This document shows, one piece after another, positions 8,721-16,637 of a stretch of DNA of 64,000 bases. The stretch is from Mycolicibacterium poriferae (GTDB taxonomy: Bacteria; Actinomycetota; Actinomycetes; Mycobacteriales; Mycobacteriaceae), in contig NZ_AP022570.1 in assembly GCF_010728325.1 (NCBI RefSeq), forward strand, positions 5,580,001 to 5,644,000, given 5' to 3'. Below the pieces are notes generated by a model. That model did no database searches and was not told where the DNA came from. It saw only the letters and a list, made by a program, of their open reading frames with translations. Position numbers and translations under genes: made by a program. Position 1 is the first letter of the stretch, and the number at the start of each line of letters is the position of its first letter.

Positions 8721-9581
8721 ATGCCCATCAACCTCGACGAGGCGATCGGCGCCGAGCTCGAACCGGTCGTATTCTCGTGGAACAGTAGCGATATCCAGCT
8801 CTATCACCTGGGTCTGGGTGCGGGCGCCGACCCGATGGACAAGCAGGAGCTGCGCTATCTGACCGACGACACACCGCAGGTGCTACCGACATTCGGCAAC
8901 GTCGCGCAGAGTTTCCACATGACCGAGCCGCCTGCGGTGAAGTTTCCCGGCATCGACATCGAGCTGTCGAAGGTGCTGCACGCCAGCGAAGCCGTTGAAG
9001 TGCCCGGCCCGATACCGCCGGCAGGCACCGGAATCGCCGTCACCCGCTTCACCGAGATCTGGGACAAAGGCAAGGCGGCAGTGATCTGGTCCGAAACGAC
9101 CGTCAACGATCCGACCGGCACATTGCTGTGGAAGCAGAAACGGTCCATCTTCGCCCGCGGCGAGGGCGGGTTCGGCGGCGACCGCGGACCGTCCACAAGT
9201 CAGGCCGCCCCGGACCGAGCCCCCGATTTCGAGCTGTCGGTTCCGACTTCGCCGTCGCAGGCTCTGCTCTACCGGATGTGCGGCGACCGCAACCCGCTGC
9301 ACTCCGACCCGGACTTCGCCGCCGCTGCCGGGTTTCCCCGCCCCATCCTGCACGGCCTGTGCACCTACGGGATGACGTGCAAAGCGTTGGTGGACAACCT
9401 GCTCGACGGAGATGTCAGCGGACTGAAATCGTTCGGCGCCCGGATGGCCGGGGTGGTCTTCCCCGGCGAGACACTGAAGGTGAGTGTCTGGAAGTCCGAC
9501 AACTCCTACGCGGCGGTGGTGACTGCGCCGGACCGTGACGACGCAGTCGCGTTGGCGGGCGTGGAGTTTGTGCCAGCCTGA
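8721..9581 (+). CDS. hsd4B: MaoC-like 2-enoyl-CoA hydratase of sterol side-chain degradation
   Basis: 286 aa with two hot-dog halves. The C-terminal half has the hydratase-2 motif (YRMCGDRNPLHSDPDFAAAA, then FPRPILHGLC) with the Asp/His pair. The position immediately after kstD is the same as Rv3538. Despite the historical name, the sequence shows no short-chain dehydrogenase domain; it should hydrate a CoA-linked enoyl side chain. It is co-transcribed with kstD under the KstR box at 7008 and ends convergently with the next gene. Confidence 0.9.
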   Translation: MPINLDEAIGAELEPVVFSWNSSDIQLYHLGLGAGADPMDKQELRYLTDDTPQVLPTFGNVAQSFHMTEPPAVKFPGIDIELSKVLHASEAVEVPGPIPPAGTGIAVTRFTEIWDKGKAAVIWSETTVNDPTGTLLWKQKRSIFARGEGGFGGDRGPSTSQAAPDRAPDFELSVPTSPSQALLYRMCGDRNPLHSDPDFAAAAGFPRPILHGLCTYGMTCKALVDNLLDGDVSGLKSFGARMAGVVFPGETLKVSVWKSDNSYAAVVTAPDRDDAVALAGVEFVPA

Positions 9582-9585
9582 CCCC

Positions 9586-10104
9586 TCACTGCCGACACAG
9601 CTCGGAGATGCGCGCCGCATCGTCTTGTGCGGCATCGAGGCGCTGAACCTGAGCGGGGTCATTGGCCGGTGAGCCGGCCAATTGGCCGATACCGATGTTC
9701 TGCAGCGTGTTGGCGAACGACCGCACGGATTCGGACAGCTCACTCGGCGTCGCATCGCTCAGCTGCGTCAACAGATACTGCCCTCCGCCGAGGGTCGCCA
9801 ATCGGGCGTTCGCCGCGACCGCCTGCACGGCTACCGGGTCCGCGCCGAGGTCAGCGTTGGTCTGCAGCGACACCGCGTTGCGCACGGTGTCGAAGGCGCC
9901 GCAGATGCGGGCGCCGGCTTCCTCGGGGGAGTCCTCGCCACCGGACGAGGTCTCGTCGGCGGAGGACGCCTCGTCGGCGGAGGTCGCCTCGCCCGCGGAC
10001 GGGGCGCTCAGCAGCGCCCAGATCGCCACGGCCAGTGCGCCGACCGCGACGACGAGGGCCACCACGACGAGCCGATCGGGACGGGATGCAGAGGTTTCCG
10101 ACAT
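9586..10104 (-). CDS. Membrane-anchored hypothetical protein
   Basis: 172 aa. One N-terminal transmembrane helix (about residues 13-33, VVALVVAVGALAVAIWALL) is followed by an acidic Ser/Glu/Asp-rich linker with repeated ADEASSADE-like units. A mostly helical extracytoplasmic domain comes next with one cysteine at each end (ARICGAF and ELCRQ at the C-terminus), possibly a disulfide pair. This is a common mycobacterial architecture of unknown function. It ends five bases from hsd4B, convergently. Confidence 0.75.
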   Translation of the reverse strand: MSETSASRPDRLVVVALVVAVGALAVAIWALLSAPSAGEATSADEASSADETSSGGEDSPEEAGARICGAFDTVRNAVSLQTNADLGADPVAVQAVAANARLATLGGGQYLLTQLSDATPSELSESVRSFANTLQNIGIGQLAGSPANDPAQVQRLDAAQDDAARISELCRQ

Positions 10105-10170
10105 TGGGCGATCATAGCCTCACGTGAGTTACGTCAAAGTCTCGTGCCGACAACCTCTTTGACAGCAGAG

Positions 10171-10202
10171 AGAGCGCCGGCCACAGCTGTGGCCGGCGCT
10201 CT
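10171..10202 (-). terminator. Perfect hairpin terminator downstream of the PGRS-like gene
   Basis: A 32-bp perfect palindrome (AGAGCGCCGGCCACAG and its complement) lies between two leftward genes, 28 bp past the end of the PGRS-like gene. It has no long T-tract, as is usual for mycobacterial terminators. Confidence 0.75.
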
Positions 10203-10229
10203 TCCTGTCGTCGTCAGTGTCGCTGGAGG

Positions 10230-11663
10230 TCAGGCGCTGTCGCCGCCGTCACTGTCACTGTCGCTGTCACTGGATTCTCCCGACTCACCGTCCTCGCCGC
10301 CGACGCCGCCCGCGCCCCCGGCGCCGGGAGTGGCGGTGCCGTTGGTCGAGTCCGCGTCGCCGCCGTCACCACCGTTTCCGGGATAGCCGAAGAGTCCGCC
10401 GTTGCCGCCGTCGCCACCGTCGCCACCGGTGGCGTCCTCCTCGGCCTCGGCGTTACCGCCGTTGCCGCCGTCGCCGCCGCCTTCACCGAACACCCAGGTG
10501 TGGCCGCCGTCGCCGCCACGCCCGCCGGTCGCTTCGCCGTCGGTGCTGAGCGCGTCACCGCCGTTGCCGCCCTCACCGGCGTTGCCGACGCGGGATCCGC
10601 CGCCCTCGCCGCCGTCACCGCCGACGGCGTCGGCGCCCCCGTTTCCGACCGCGTTGCCGCCGTTGCCGCCGAGTCCGCCGTTACCGGTACCGGTCCATCC
10701 ACCGGCACCGCCGGCGCCACCGGTCGCGGTCTCACCGTCGGCATTGGCCTCGGCGTCACCACCGTCGCCGCCGTTACCGCCGAGGCCGCCGGTCATGGTG
10801 CCGGTGCCACCGCCGTCACCACCCAGTCCTCCGACGGCACTGCCGTTCTCCGAGACGGCGTCACCGCCGGCGCCGCCGTGGCCGTCGGTGCCGACGAACC
10901 CGCCGGCCGCACCGCCGTCGCCTCCTGCGCCGCCGATCACATCGTTCTGCAGTGACTCGTCGATCTCGGTGTCCGGGTTGTCGGCGATATCCCTGGTGTT
11001 GGTGTAACTGCCGCCCGCACCACCGTTACCGCCGGTGCCGAATCCGGCGCCGCCGCGACCACCGTCACCACCCGAGTACCCGACATAGACACCGGACGAG
11101 GACTTGACGGCACCGTCACCGGCGTCACCACCGTCACCGCCGAAGCCGAAGAAGTAGCCGCCGCTGCCGCCGTCGCCACCGGCAGAGGCCGCATAGCCTT
11201 CGCTCGCAAAGCCGTCACCGCCGTGGCCACCGTTGCCGAACCACCACCCGGCGTCACCGCCCTTGCCGCCGTGCAGGCCGTTACCGCCGTCGCCGCCGAG
11301 CAGGCCGCCGTTGCCGCCGTTGCACGCCGCGCCTTCGCAGCCTTCCACCGCGTCCAGGCCGTTGCCGATGAGCCAGCCGCCGTCGCCGAACATGGGGCGC
11401 AGCGCCGGGTTCGCGTCGGTCACCTCCTGGGCCGCGAGCGCACGCTGCTCGCGATCGCGGCGATCACTGCCGCCGTTGAGCGAGAGGAAGAGCGTGTCTT
11501 CCTCGTTCGACACCAGCTTGATGTCGTACTGCGTCGTCGCCGGAGTGGCGTCCTGAACCGCGAGGAACGCGCCGAGGCCCGCGAACGCGGCGCCGGTGAC
11601 TCCGGCGGTCAGGTAGGCGCGGATCGCGGCCGGACGCGCACGGTTCTTGGCATGCTTGGCCAT
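10230..11663 (-). CDS. PGRS-like glycine-rich exported protein without a PE domain
   Basis: 477 aa. A basic N-terminus ([18 protein letters not shown]) and a hydrophobic segment ([18 protein letters not shown]) look like an export signal or anchor. About 65 residues follow that end at an [18 protein letters not shown] motif, then some 330 residues of GGxGG repeats (such as GGDGGNGG and GGAGGDGG) with sparse unique insertions. The tail is acidic ([14 protein letters not shown]). The repeats match the PGRS type of M. tuberculosis PE_PGRS proteins, yet no PE domain is present. The start has GGGGG upstream. Cell-surface location is inferred; function is unknown. Confidence 0.85.
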   Translation of the reverse strand: MAKHAKNRARPAAIRAYLTAGVTGAAFAGLGAFLAVQDATPATTQYDIKLVSNEEDTLFLSLNGGSDRRDREQRALAAQEVTDANPALRPMFGDGGWLIGNGLDAVEGCEGAACNGGNGGLLGGDGGNGLHGGKGGDAGWWFGNGGHGGDGFASEGYAASAGGDGGSGGYFFGFGGDGGDAGDGAVKSSSGVYVGYSGGDGGRGGAGFGTGGNGGAGGSYTNTRDIADNPDTEIDESLQNDVIGGAGGDGGAAGGFVGTDGHGGAGGDAVSENGSAVGGLGGDGGGTGTMTGGLGGNGGDGGDAEANADGETATGGAGGAGGWTGTGNGGLGGNGGNAVGNGGADAVGGDGGEGGGSRVGNAGEGGNGGDALSTDGEATGGRGGDGGHTWVFGEGGGDGGNGGNAEAEEDATGGDGGDGGNGGLFGYPGNGGDGGDADSTNGTATPGAGGAGGVGGEDGESGESSDSDSDSDGGDSA

Positions 11664-11686
11664 GGAAACCCCCTATACAAGTTTCG

Positions 11687-11740
11687 AGGTGCTGCCCATC
11701 TCCCCATTTCGGCGGCAGCACCTGCATCTTTACAAAGATG
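11687..11740 (-). promoter_or_regulatory. Two adjacent stem-loops in the leader of the PGRS-like gene
   Basis: AGGTGCTGCC (11687-11696) pairs perfectly with GGCAGCACCT (11714-11723). Directly beside it CATCTTT-AC-AAAGATG (11725-11740) is a second perfect inverted repeat. Both lie 24-77 bases upstream of the start codon, so they could be operators or a structured 5' leader. Confidence 0.5.
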
Positions 11741-12313
11741 TGATCAGAATTTATGGCTTTGCTGATATCCGTGTCAAGCGTTTCCCGATCTTTGCCTAGT
11801 CAAGGCTTTCGGCCGGTCTGAGCGCGAACAAAGTGCCCACGTCAACGCAGGTTTCTGACGCGCGGGCATCCGGTAAGTGAACTCACGGTGTAGACAACTC
11901 GCTGATGAACCGGGGTAATGCCCCTGCGTCCGCCTGACCCGAAGGCGGGAACGCTGACGACCAGGCCAACTCGGCGCCAGGGGGCGAGGAAAATACCCCG
12001 GTGGATATTTCCGTCGGCAGGATTTGCATCCAAAGCCATTTTCATTTGCTGCCTGGGGCGCGGCCCGCCACGCGTGGTTATTCACCGCTGCAGAAGCTGT
12101 CGGCAAACAAAACGGAATTGGCGCGGATCATGGCTGAAAAGCAGTATCAACCTTCGATGCGACCGCCGTCCGCGTTTCCGGCTATTTCTCAGCCGCATGC
12201 CCGTCGGTGCGCGGGAAGGGGCAGAGCCGTGCTTGCTCAGAGTGAGCGCCTGCTACCTTGCTCGCGGGGGGATCACCTCGCTGCTCGATGTCACGAAAAC
12301 AGGAGGACATGAC
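11741..12313. other. Intergenic region with no convincing gene
   Basis: About 570 bp lie between the divergent PGRS-like and MPT63-like genes. The part near 11741-11800 is AT-richer than its surroundings. An imperfect inverted repeat GGAAAATACC / GGATATTTCC lies at 11988-12012. Open frames here (11774-12106 on the minus strand, 12001-12312 on the plus strand) lack a ribosome binding site and a mycobacterial codon pattern, so I do not call them. Confidence 0.6.
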
Positions 12314-13246
12314 GTGAAGATCAAGCCCGTTCTGGCGGCTATCACCACCGCAACCGCCGCGACTGTCGGTCTTGCGGGCGCGCCGACCGCCGCCGCTGAC
12401 GCAGACATGCAGTATCTCGGCGAGCAGGGCGAACTGGTCAACGGCGACGTCGTGCAGGGCTGGACGGTCTCCGGCCTGAAGCCCAGCACCGACACGATCC
12501 CCTACCCCGTCGCCGGGACGCTGTGGGAGGCCACCGCCACCGACGAGGCCATCTCGGGCAACGTCATCCCCATCGTGGCGAACCTGAACGCACGCGCTGA
12601 GAGCGGACAGACCTATCGGGTGCTGTTCGGTGTCGCCACCCCGCAGGGAGTCAACCCCGCAACGTTGGCTCAAGGCGAATCCACCACAGGCAAGGTCTAT
12701 TTCGACGTCACGGGCGATGCGCCAGACAGCGTTGTCTACAACGCCGGCGGCACCGACATGCTGGTGTGGGTCGAGGCACCGCCCGCTCCGCCCGCGACCA
12801 GCTCCACCGGTGGAACCTCGCCATCGACAGGTACGTACACCGCGCCGGCCGAGGCGGAGACCACGGAAACGCCGGCCTCCGAAGGCGACACCGGCGAGGC
12901 CGCACCGGAGGGTGCCGAGGCGACGATGACGCCGGCACCGGCGGGCAGTTCCGGCACCCCGCTGCCCGAAGGAAGCTCAGGAACCCCGCTGCCCGAAGGC
13001 AGCTCGGGCACTCCTTTGCCGGAAGGCAGCTCGGGCACCGCGCTGCCCGGCGAGGCCACCCCGGCACCGGTTCCGGCCGCTGCCGATCCCGCCGCACCGG
13101 CCGGCAGTGCGGGAACGCCGCTGCCCGAAGGCGCCTCTGCCGCACAGGCACCGTCCGGCAGTTCGGGGACGCCGCTGCCCGAAGGCGAGCAGACCGCCCC
13201 CGCCGCCCCGGTCACCACGACGGTCGTGGCGCCGCCCCCGGCCTGA
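12314..13246 (+). CDS. MPT63-family secreted protein with C-terminal GSSGTPLPE repeats
   Basis: 310 aa from GTG 12314, seven bases after a consensus AGGAGG; the open frame upstream to 11918 is not used. The signal peptide is about 33 residues and ends PTAAADAD. The mature N-terminal domain (residues about 35-155) matches the immunoglobulin-like MPT63/MPB63 antigen: GWTVSGLKPSTDTIPYPVAG, LWEATAT and GKVYFDVTGDAPDSV. The remaining half is Pro/Ala/Thr-rich and carries several GSSGTPLPE-type nonapeptides, a tail that MPT63 itself lacks. It should be secreted. The repeat tail may extend through or associate with the cell envelope. Confidence 0.85.
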   Translation: MKIKPVLAAITTATAATVGLAGAPTAAADADMQYLGEQGELVNGDVVQGWTVSGLKPSTDTIPYPVAGTLWEATATDEAISGNVIPIVANLNARAESGQTYRVLFGVATPQGVNPATLAQGESTTGKVYFDVTGDAPDSVVYNAGGTDMLVWVEAPPAPPATSSTGGTSPSTGTYTAPAEAETTETPASEGDTGEAAPEGAEATMTPAPAGSSGTPLPEGSSGTPLPEGSSGTPLPEGSSGTALPGEATPAPVPAAADPAAPAGSAGTPLPEGASAAQAPSGSSGTPLPEGEQTAPAAPVTTTVVAPPPA

Positions 13247-13272
13247 CGGTTTCCCTGCGCCCTGCGGTCGGG

Positions 13273-13998
13273 TCAGGAGTGCGACGACCACCACGCGTAG
13301 AGCTGCACCATGTTCGGACCCTGCGGGCCCGACTGGATCTCGCTCAGCAAGAGCTGCGAGTCGGTCGTCCATGCCACCGTGGAGGTGTTCTCGTCGAAGC
13401 CGCACACCAGGGTGCCCGCCACCTGCTGCGGGGTCGCGTTGCGCCGCCAGGGACCCGGTGACTGGATGTTGCCCGGGCAGTCCACCACCGCCAACGCGTC
13501 GAGCACCTCGGCGAACATCACCTCGAGCGCGTCCTCGTCGGTGGCCAGTGTGTACGTCGCCGACAAGGGGCCCCCGGGATCCTCGTTCTTCTGACACCTG
13601 ATCGCCGCCGAGGCGCCGTCGCGCGGGGCCACCTCCTCGCAGGCACCGGGGGGATAGCCGCGCGGAAGGATCCCGCGCAGGCGCTCGGCCGCCGCGTCGG
13701 ACGCCTCCGTCTCGGGAACCTCGGAGCCCCGAGGCGTCCCGGAGGCGATCGAACCCGTCGGGGTGTCCTCGGAATCCGGCGACGGCCAGAACAGCCAGGC
13801 GAGCACACCGAGCGCCAGCACCGCGACCGTGGCCACGGCCACCAGCAGCACTGGGCGCCGGTCCTTGCGCACCGGCCGTGGATTCACCGACAGCGGCGCA
13901 TCGAAGCGACGCTGACCCGCAGCACCGGCCGCCGGCGCTCTGTTGTCGACCGGTAGTGGCCCGGTGTCGTCGTCGGGCGCCGGCTCGTCGGAGCTCAT
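13273..13998 (-). CDS. Single-pass membrane protein with extracytoplasmic cysteine-containing domain
   Basis: 241 aa from ATG 13998. An acidic/proline-rich cytoplasmic N-terminus is followed by one transmembrane helix (LLVAVATVAVLALGVLAWLF, about residues 52-71). The extracytoplasmic domain contains four cysteines (ACEEV, IRCQK, VDCPG, LVCGF), likely two disulfides. The overall plan resembles mycobacterial serine/threonine-kinase-type extracellular sensor domains, but there is no kinase. Function is unknown. It is convergent with the MPT63-like gene. Confidence 0.75.
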   Translation of the reverse strand: MSSDEPAPDDDTGPLPVDNRAPAAGAAGQRRFDAPLSVNPRPVRKDRRPVLLVAVATVAVLALGVLAWLFWPSPDSEDTPTGSIASGTPRGSEVPETEASDAAAERLRGILPRGYPPGACEEVAPRDGASAAIRCQKNEDPGGPLSATYTLATDEDALEVMFAEVLDALAVVDCPGNIQSPGPWRRNATPQQVAGTLVCGFDENTSTVAWTTDSQLLLSEIQSGPQGPNMVQLYAWWSSHS

Positions 13999-14062
13999 CG
14001 GGCCAAGCCTAGTTGGCCCCACGGTCCAGACGGGTGAGCCACACCTTCGTGGCGACCCCGGC

Positions 14063-15220
14063 TCAACCCAGGATCAGGCCGGAGGTCGGCACCCCGGTAC
14101 CCGCGGTGACCAGAACATGCTCCACGTCCGGAACCGGGTTGACCGACGTGCCTCGCAGCTGCCGAACCCCTTCGGCGATGCCGTTCATGCCGTGGATGTA
14201 GGCCTCACCGAGCTGCCCGCCGTGGGTGTTGATCGGCAACCGTCCACCGACCTCGATCGCTCCACCGGCGATGAAATCCTTCGCCTCTCCTTTAGCGCAG
14301 AAGCCGAGCTCCTCGAGCTGGATCAGCGTGTAGGGAGTGAAGTGGTCGTAGAGGACCGCGGTCTGGATGTCTGCGGGAGACAGGTCGCTCTGCTCCCACA
14401 GCTGGCGGCCCACCAGGCCCATCTCCGGCAGGCCGAGCTCCTCGCGGTAGTACGAGTACATGGTGAACTGATCGGCCCCTGCGGCCTGAGCAGCCGCTTC
14501 GATGGTCACCGGGCGGTGTTTGAGGTCTTTGGCCCGCTCCGGTGTGGTGACGACGATGGCGACACCACCGTCGGTCTCCTGGCAGCAGTCGAGCAGCCGC
14601 AGCGGTTCGGCGATCCATCGCGAGTTCTGGTGGTCCTCGATGGTGATCGGCTTACCGTAGAAGTGCGCCTTCGGGTTGTTCGCGGCGTGCTTGCGGTCGG
14701 CGACCGACACGGCACCAAAATCTGCGCTGGTGGCGCCGTATTCGTGCATGTAGCGCTGCGCGATCATCGCCACCGACGCCGCCGGCGTGCTCAGACCATG
14801 CGGGTAGGACCAGCTGTACTCGACGCCGCGCGAATCGGCGTTGACGGTCAGACCCGTCATCACCTGTCCGAACCGGTGTTCCGAGCGCTCGTTGAAGGCC
14901 CGATAGGCGACCACCACTTCAGCGACCCCGGTGGCCACGGCCAGCGCCGCCTGCTGGACGGTCGCTGCCGCCGCACCACCGCCGTAACCGATCTGGCTGA
15001 AGAATGTCAGATCACCGATTCCGGTGGCCCGCGCCACGGCGGTCTCCAGGTTGGAGTCCATGGTGAAGGTGACCAGGCCGTCGACGTCCGACGGCGCGAG
15101 CCCGGCGTCGTCGAGCGCGTCGAGCACCGCCTCGGCCGCCAGGCGAAGCTCGCTGCGGCCGGAGTTCTTGGAGAAGTCGGTCGCACCGATACCGGCGATC
15201 GCGGCCTTGCCGGAGAGCAT
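14063..15220 (-). CDS. ltp2: Thiolase-fold retro-aldolase of cholesterol side-chain degradation
   Basis: 385 aa. A lipid-transfer-protein type thiolase (SCP2-thiolase class), beginning GKAAIAGIGATDFSKNSG, with the conserved C-terminal INTHGGQLGEAYIHGM block. In M. tuberculosis Ltp2 works with the DUF35 domain of ChsH2 to cleave 17-hydroxy-3-oxo-4-pregnene-20-carboxyl-CoA to androstenedione and propionyl-CoA. Here it is the last gene of the cyp125-chsE1-chsE2-chsH2-chsH1-ltp2 operon and overlaps chsH1 by one base (TGATG). The order equals Rv3545c-Rv3540c. Confidence 0.94.
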   Translation of the reverse strand: MLSGKAAIAGIGATDFSKNSGRSELRLAAEAVLDALDDAGLAPSDVDGLVTFTMDSNLETAVARATGIGDLTFFSQIGYGGGAAAATVQQAALAVATGVAEVVVAYRAFNERSEHRFGQVMTGLTVNADSRGVEYSWSYPHGLSTPAASVAMIAQRYMHEYGATSADFGAVSVADRKHAANNPKAHFYGKPITIEDHQNSRWIAEPLRLLDCCQETDGGVAIVVTTPERAKDLKHRPVTIEAAAQAAGADQFTMYSYYREELGLPEMGLVGRQLWEQSDLSPADIQTAVLYDHFTPYTLIQLEELGFCAKGEAKDFIAGGAIEVGGRLPINTHGGQLGEAYIHGMNGIAEGVRQLRGTSVNPVPDVEHVLVTAGTGVPTSGLILG

Positions 15221-15666
15221 CAGCGGTCCTCCAGTTCTTGTGATGAGTGCTCGCGCGAAGAACCGACATCGAGTGTCGCGGTGGCGATGACGTGGTTGCC
15301 GAGGCTGTTGGCACCGACGACCTTCACGGTGGCGACACCGTCGTCGACGGCGGTGACCTCACCGGTGAACGTGATGGTGTCGTAGGCGTACCACGGCACC
15401 CCGAGGCGCAACCCGATCGAGGTGATCCGTGCCGTCGGGCCCGCCCAGTCGGTGAGGTAGCGCTGCACCAGACCGGTGTCGGTCAGGATGTTGACGAAGA
15501 TGTCCTTGGAGCCCTTGGCCTGCGCCTTGTCCCGGTCGTGGTGCACGTCCTGGTAGTCGCGGGTCGCGATGGCCGTCGACACGATGAACGTCGGGTCGCC
15601 GTAGATCTTGAGTTCGGGCAGGGTGGCGCCCACCTCGAGAACCGGCGCCGCGCCGGCGGCGGTCAT
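15220..15666 (-). CDS. chsH1: MaoC-like subunit of the 3-oxo-4,17-pregnadiene-20-carboxyl-CoA hydratase
   Basis: 148 aa from ATG 15666, which overlaps the chsH2 stop by ATGA. A single hot-dog domain carries the hydratase residues in TRDYQDVHHDRDKAQAKG. With the MaoC half of ChsH2 it forms the heteromeric hydratase that adds water to the C17-C20 double bond before Ltp2 cleavage. The C-terminal tail (SSREHSSQELEDR) is longer than I expect for the family and is encoded by a short dispersed repeat (15245-15263). Confidence 0.93.
   Translation of the reverse strand: MTAAGAAPVLEVGATLPELKIYGDPTFIVSTAIATRDYQDVHHDRDKAQAKGSKDIFVNILTDTGLVQRYLTDWAGPTARITSIGLRLGVPWYAYDTITFTGEVTAVDDGVATVKVVGANSLGNHVIATATLDVGSSREHSSQELEDR
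15245..15263. repeat. Short dispersed repeat, copy in chsH1 3' end
   Basis: GAGTGCTCGCGCGAAGAAC agrees with GAGGACTTGCGCGAAGAAC at 27257 and GAGCGCTTGCGCGAGGAGC in fadE33 at most positions. It encodes part of the ChsH1 tail. Confidence 0.5.
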
Positions 15667-16637
15667 CGGGCGGCCTCCCATGCGTACAGGGTCCATGCGG
15701 GGCTGATGTCGCTGTCGGGGAAATCGATATACGTTGCGCGCACGGGCATTCCGATCTGAACTTCGCTGGGATCCACGCCACGCAGTTCGCCGAGCATCCG
15801 CACCCCCTCGTCCAGCTCGACGAGGGCGATCACGAAAGGCAGGCTCCGGCCGGGCACCTTCGGCGCGTGGTGCACCACATAGCTGTAGACCGTGCCGTTG
15901 CCCGAGGAGACGAGATAATCGGACGGCGCCACTCCTTCTTTGTGGTCCTTCCAGACCGCCGGCACCGGCGGATGCTGCAGGGAACCGTCTGGGCGCCGCT
16001 GGATCCGCAACTCATGGGCGTTGACGCCGTCCCAGAAGAACTGGGTGTCCTTGGAGGAGGCCGGCCGCATCAGCTTGTCCGGGTCCAGATCGTCGGGGAC
16101 GTCCGACGTCGCCTCGGCCCGAGGCTTGAACTTCATGATGCGCCAGTTCATCTCGGCGACCGTCTCGTCGTCGGCCGAACCGTTGGGCACTGTCCAGGTG
16201 ATGAGCTGGTTGATGAAGAAGCCCTCGCCCAGCGCGGTCTGCTTGGGTCCCACCACATCGGTGATCTCGGCGTGGACGGTGAGTTGCTCACCCGGGGTCA
16301 GGTACCTGTGGTAGGTCTGCTCACAGTTGGTCGCCACCACTCCGACATAGCCGGCGTCGTCGAACAGGTTCATCATCTTCGACAGCGGATCGTCGTCGGC
16401 GCGGCCCTGTCCGAGGCCGCCCATCGTCCACACCTGGATCATCGCCGGTGGCGCCACGATCCCGGCGTGCCCGGCGGCCTTGGCGGCCTCCTCGTCGACG
16501 TAGATCGGATTCTTGTCGCCGATGGCGTCCACCCAGTGATGAATCATCGGCTGGTTCACCGGATCCCGGCCGGTTCGCGGCTCGCTCTTACCGTCCGCCT
16601 TGATCGCGTCGATGCCCTGCTGGAGATCGGCGCTCAC
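15663..16637 (-). CDS. chsH2: Hydratase subunit with MaoC and DUF35 domains
   Basis: 324 aa. The N-terminal half is a MaoC-like hot-dog domain (HHWVDAIGDKNPIYVDEEAA, AGIVAPPAMIQVW). The C-terminal half is a DUF35 OB-fold domain (ending YIDFPDSDISPAWTLYAWEA). The first domain pairs with ChsH1 for hydration; the DUF35 domain binds Ltp2 and couples hydration to retro-aldol cleavage. Coding regions overlap chsE2 upstream and chsH1 downstream by four bases each, so translation is probably coupled. Confidence 0.94.
   Translation of the reverse strand: MSADLQQGIDAIKADGKSEPRTGRDPVNQPMIHHWVDAIGDKNPIYVDEEAAKAAGHAGIVAPPAMIQVWTMGGLGQGRADDDPLSKMMNLFDDAGYVGVVATNCEQTYHRYLTPGEQLTVHAEITDVVGPKQTALGEGFFINQLITWTVPNGSADDETVAEMNWRIMKFKPRAEATSDVPDDLDPDKLMRPASSKDTQFFWDGVNAHELRIQRRPDGSLQHPPVPAVWKDHKEGVAPSDYLVSSGNGTVYSYVVHHAPKVPGRSLPFVIALVELDEGVRMLGELRGVDPSEVQIGMPVRATYIDFPDSDISPAWTLYAWEAAR

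Noticed and set aside
7161..8807. Long minus-strand open frame of 548 codons opposite kstD
   Set aside because: High-GC antisense shadow: its codon pattern mirrors kstD, it has no ribosome binding site, and it gives His/Arg/Val-rich low-complexity protein.
10230..11200. Possible CRISPR or satellite array because of dense short repeats
   Set aside because: The repeats are in-frame glycine-rich codons of a PGRS-type protein; there are no uniform repeats with unique spacers and no cas genes.
11774..12106. 110-codon minus-strand open frame in the large intergenic region
   Set aside because: No ribosome binding site, atypical codon use and no recognisable domain.
12001..12312. 103-codon plus-strand open frame before the MPT63-like gene
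   Set aside because: No ribosome binding site and it ends at the AGGAGG of the real gene.
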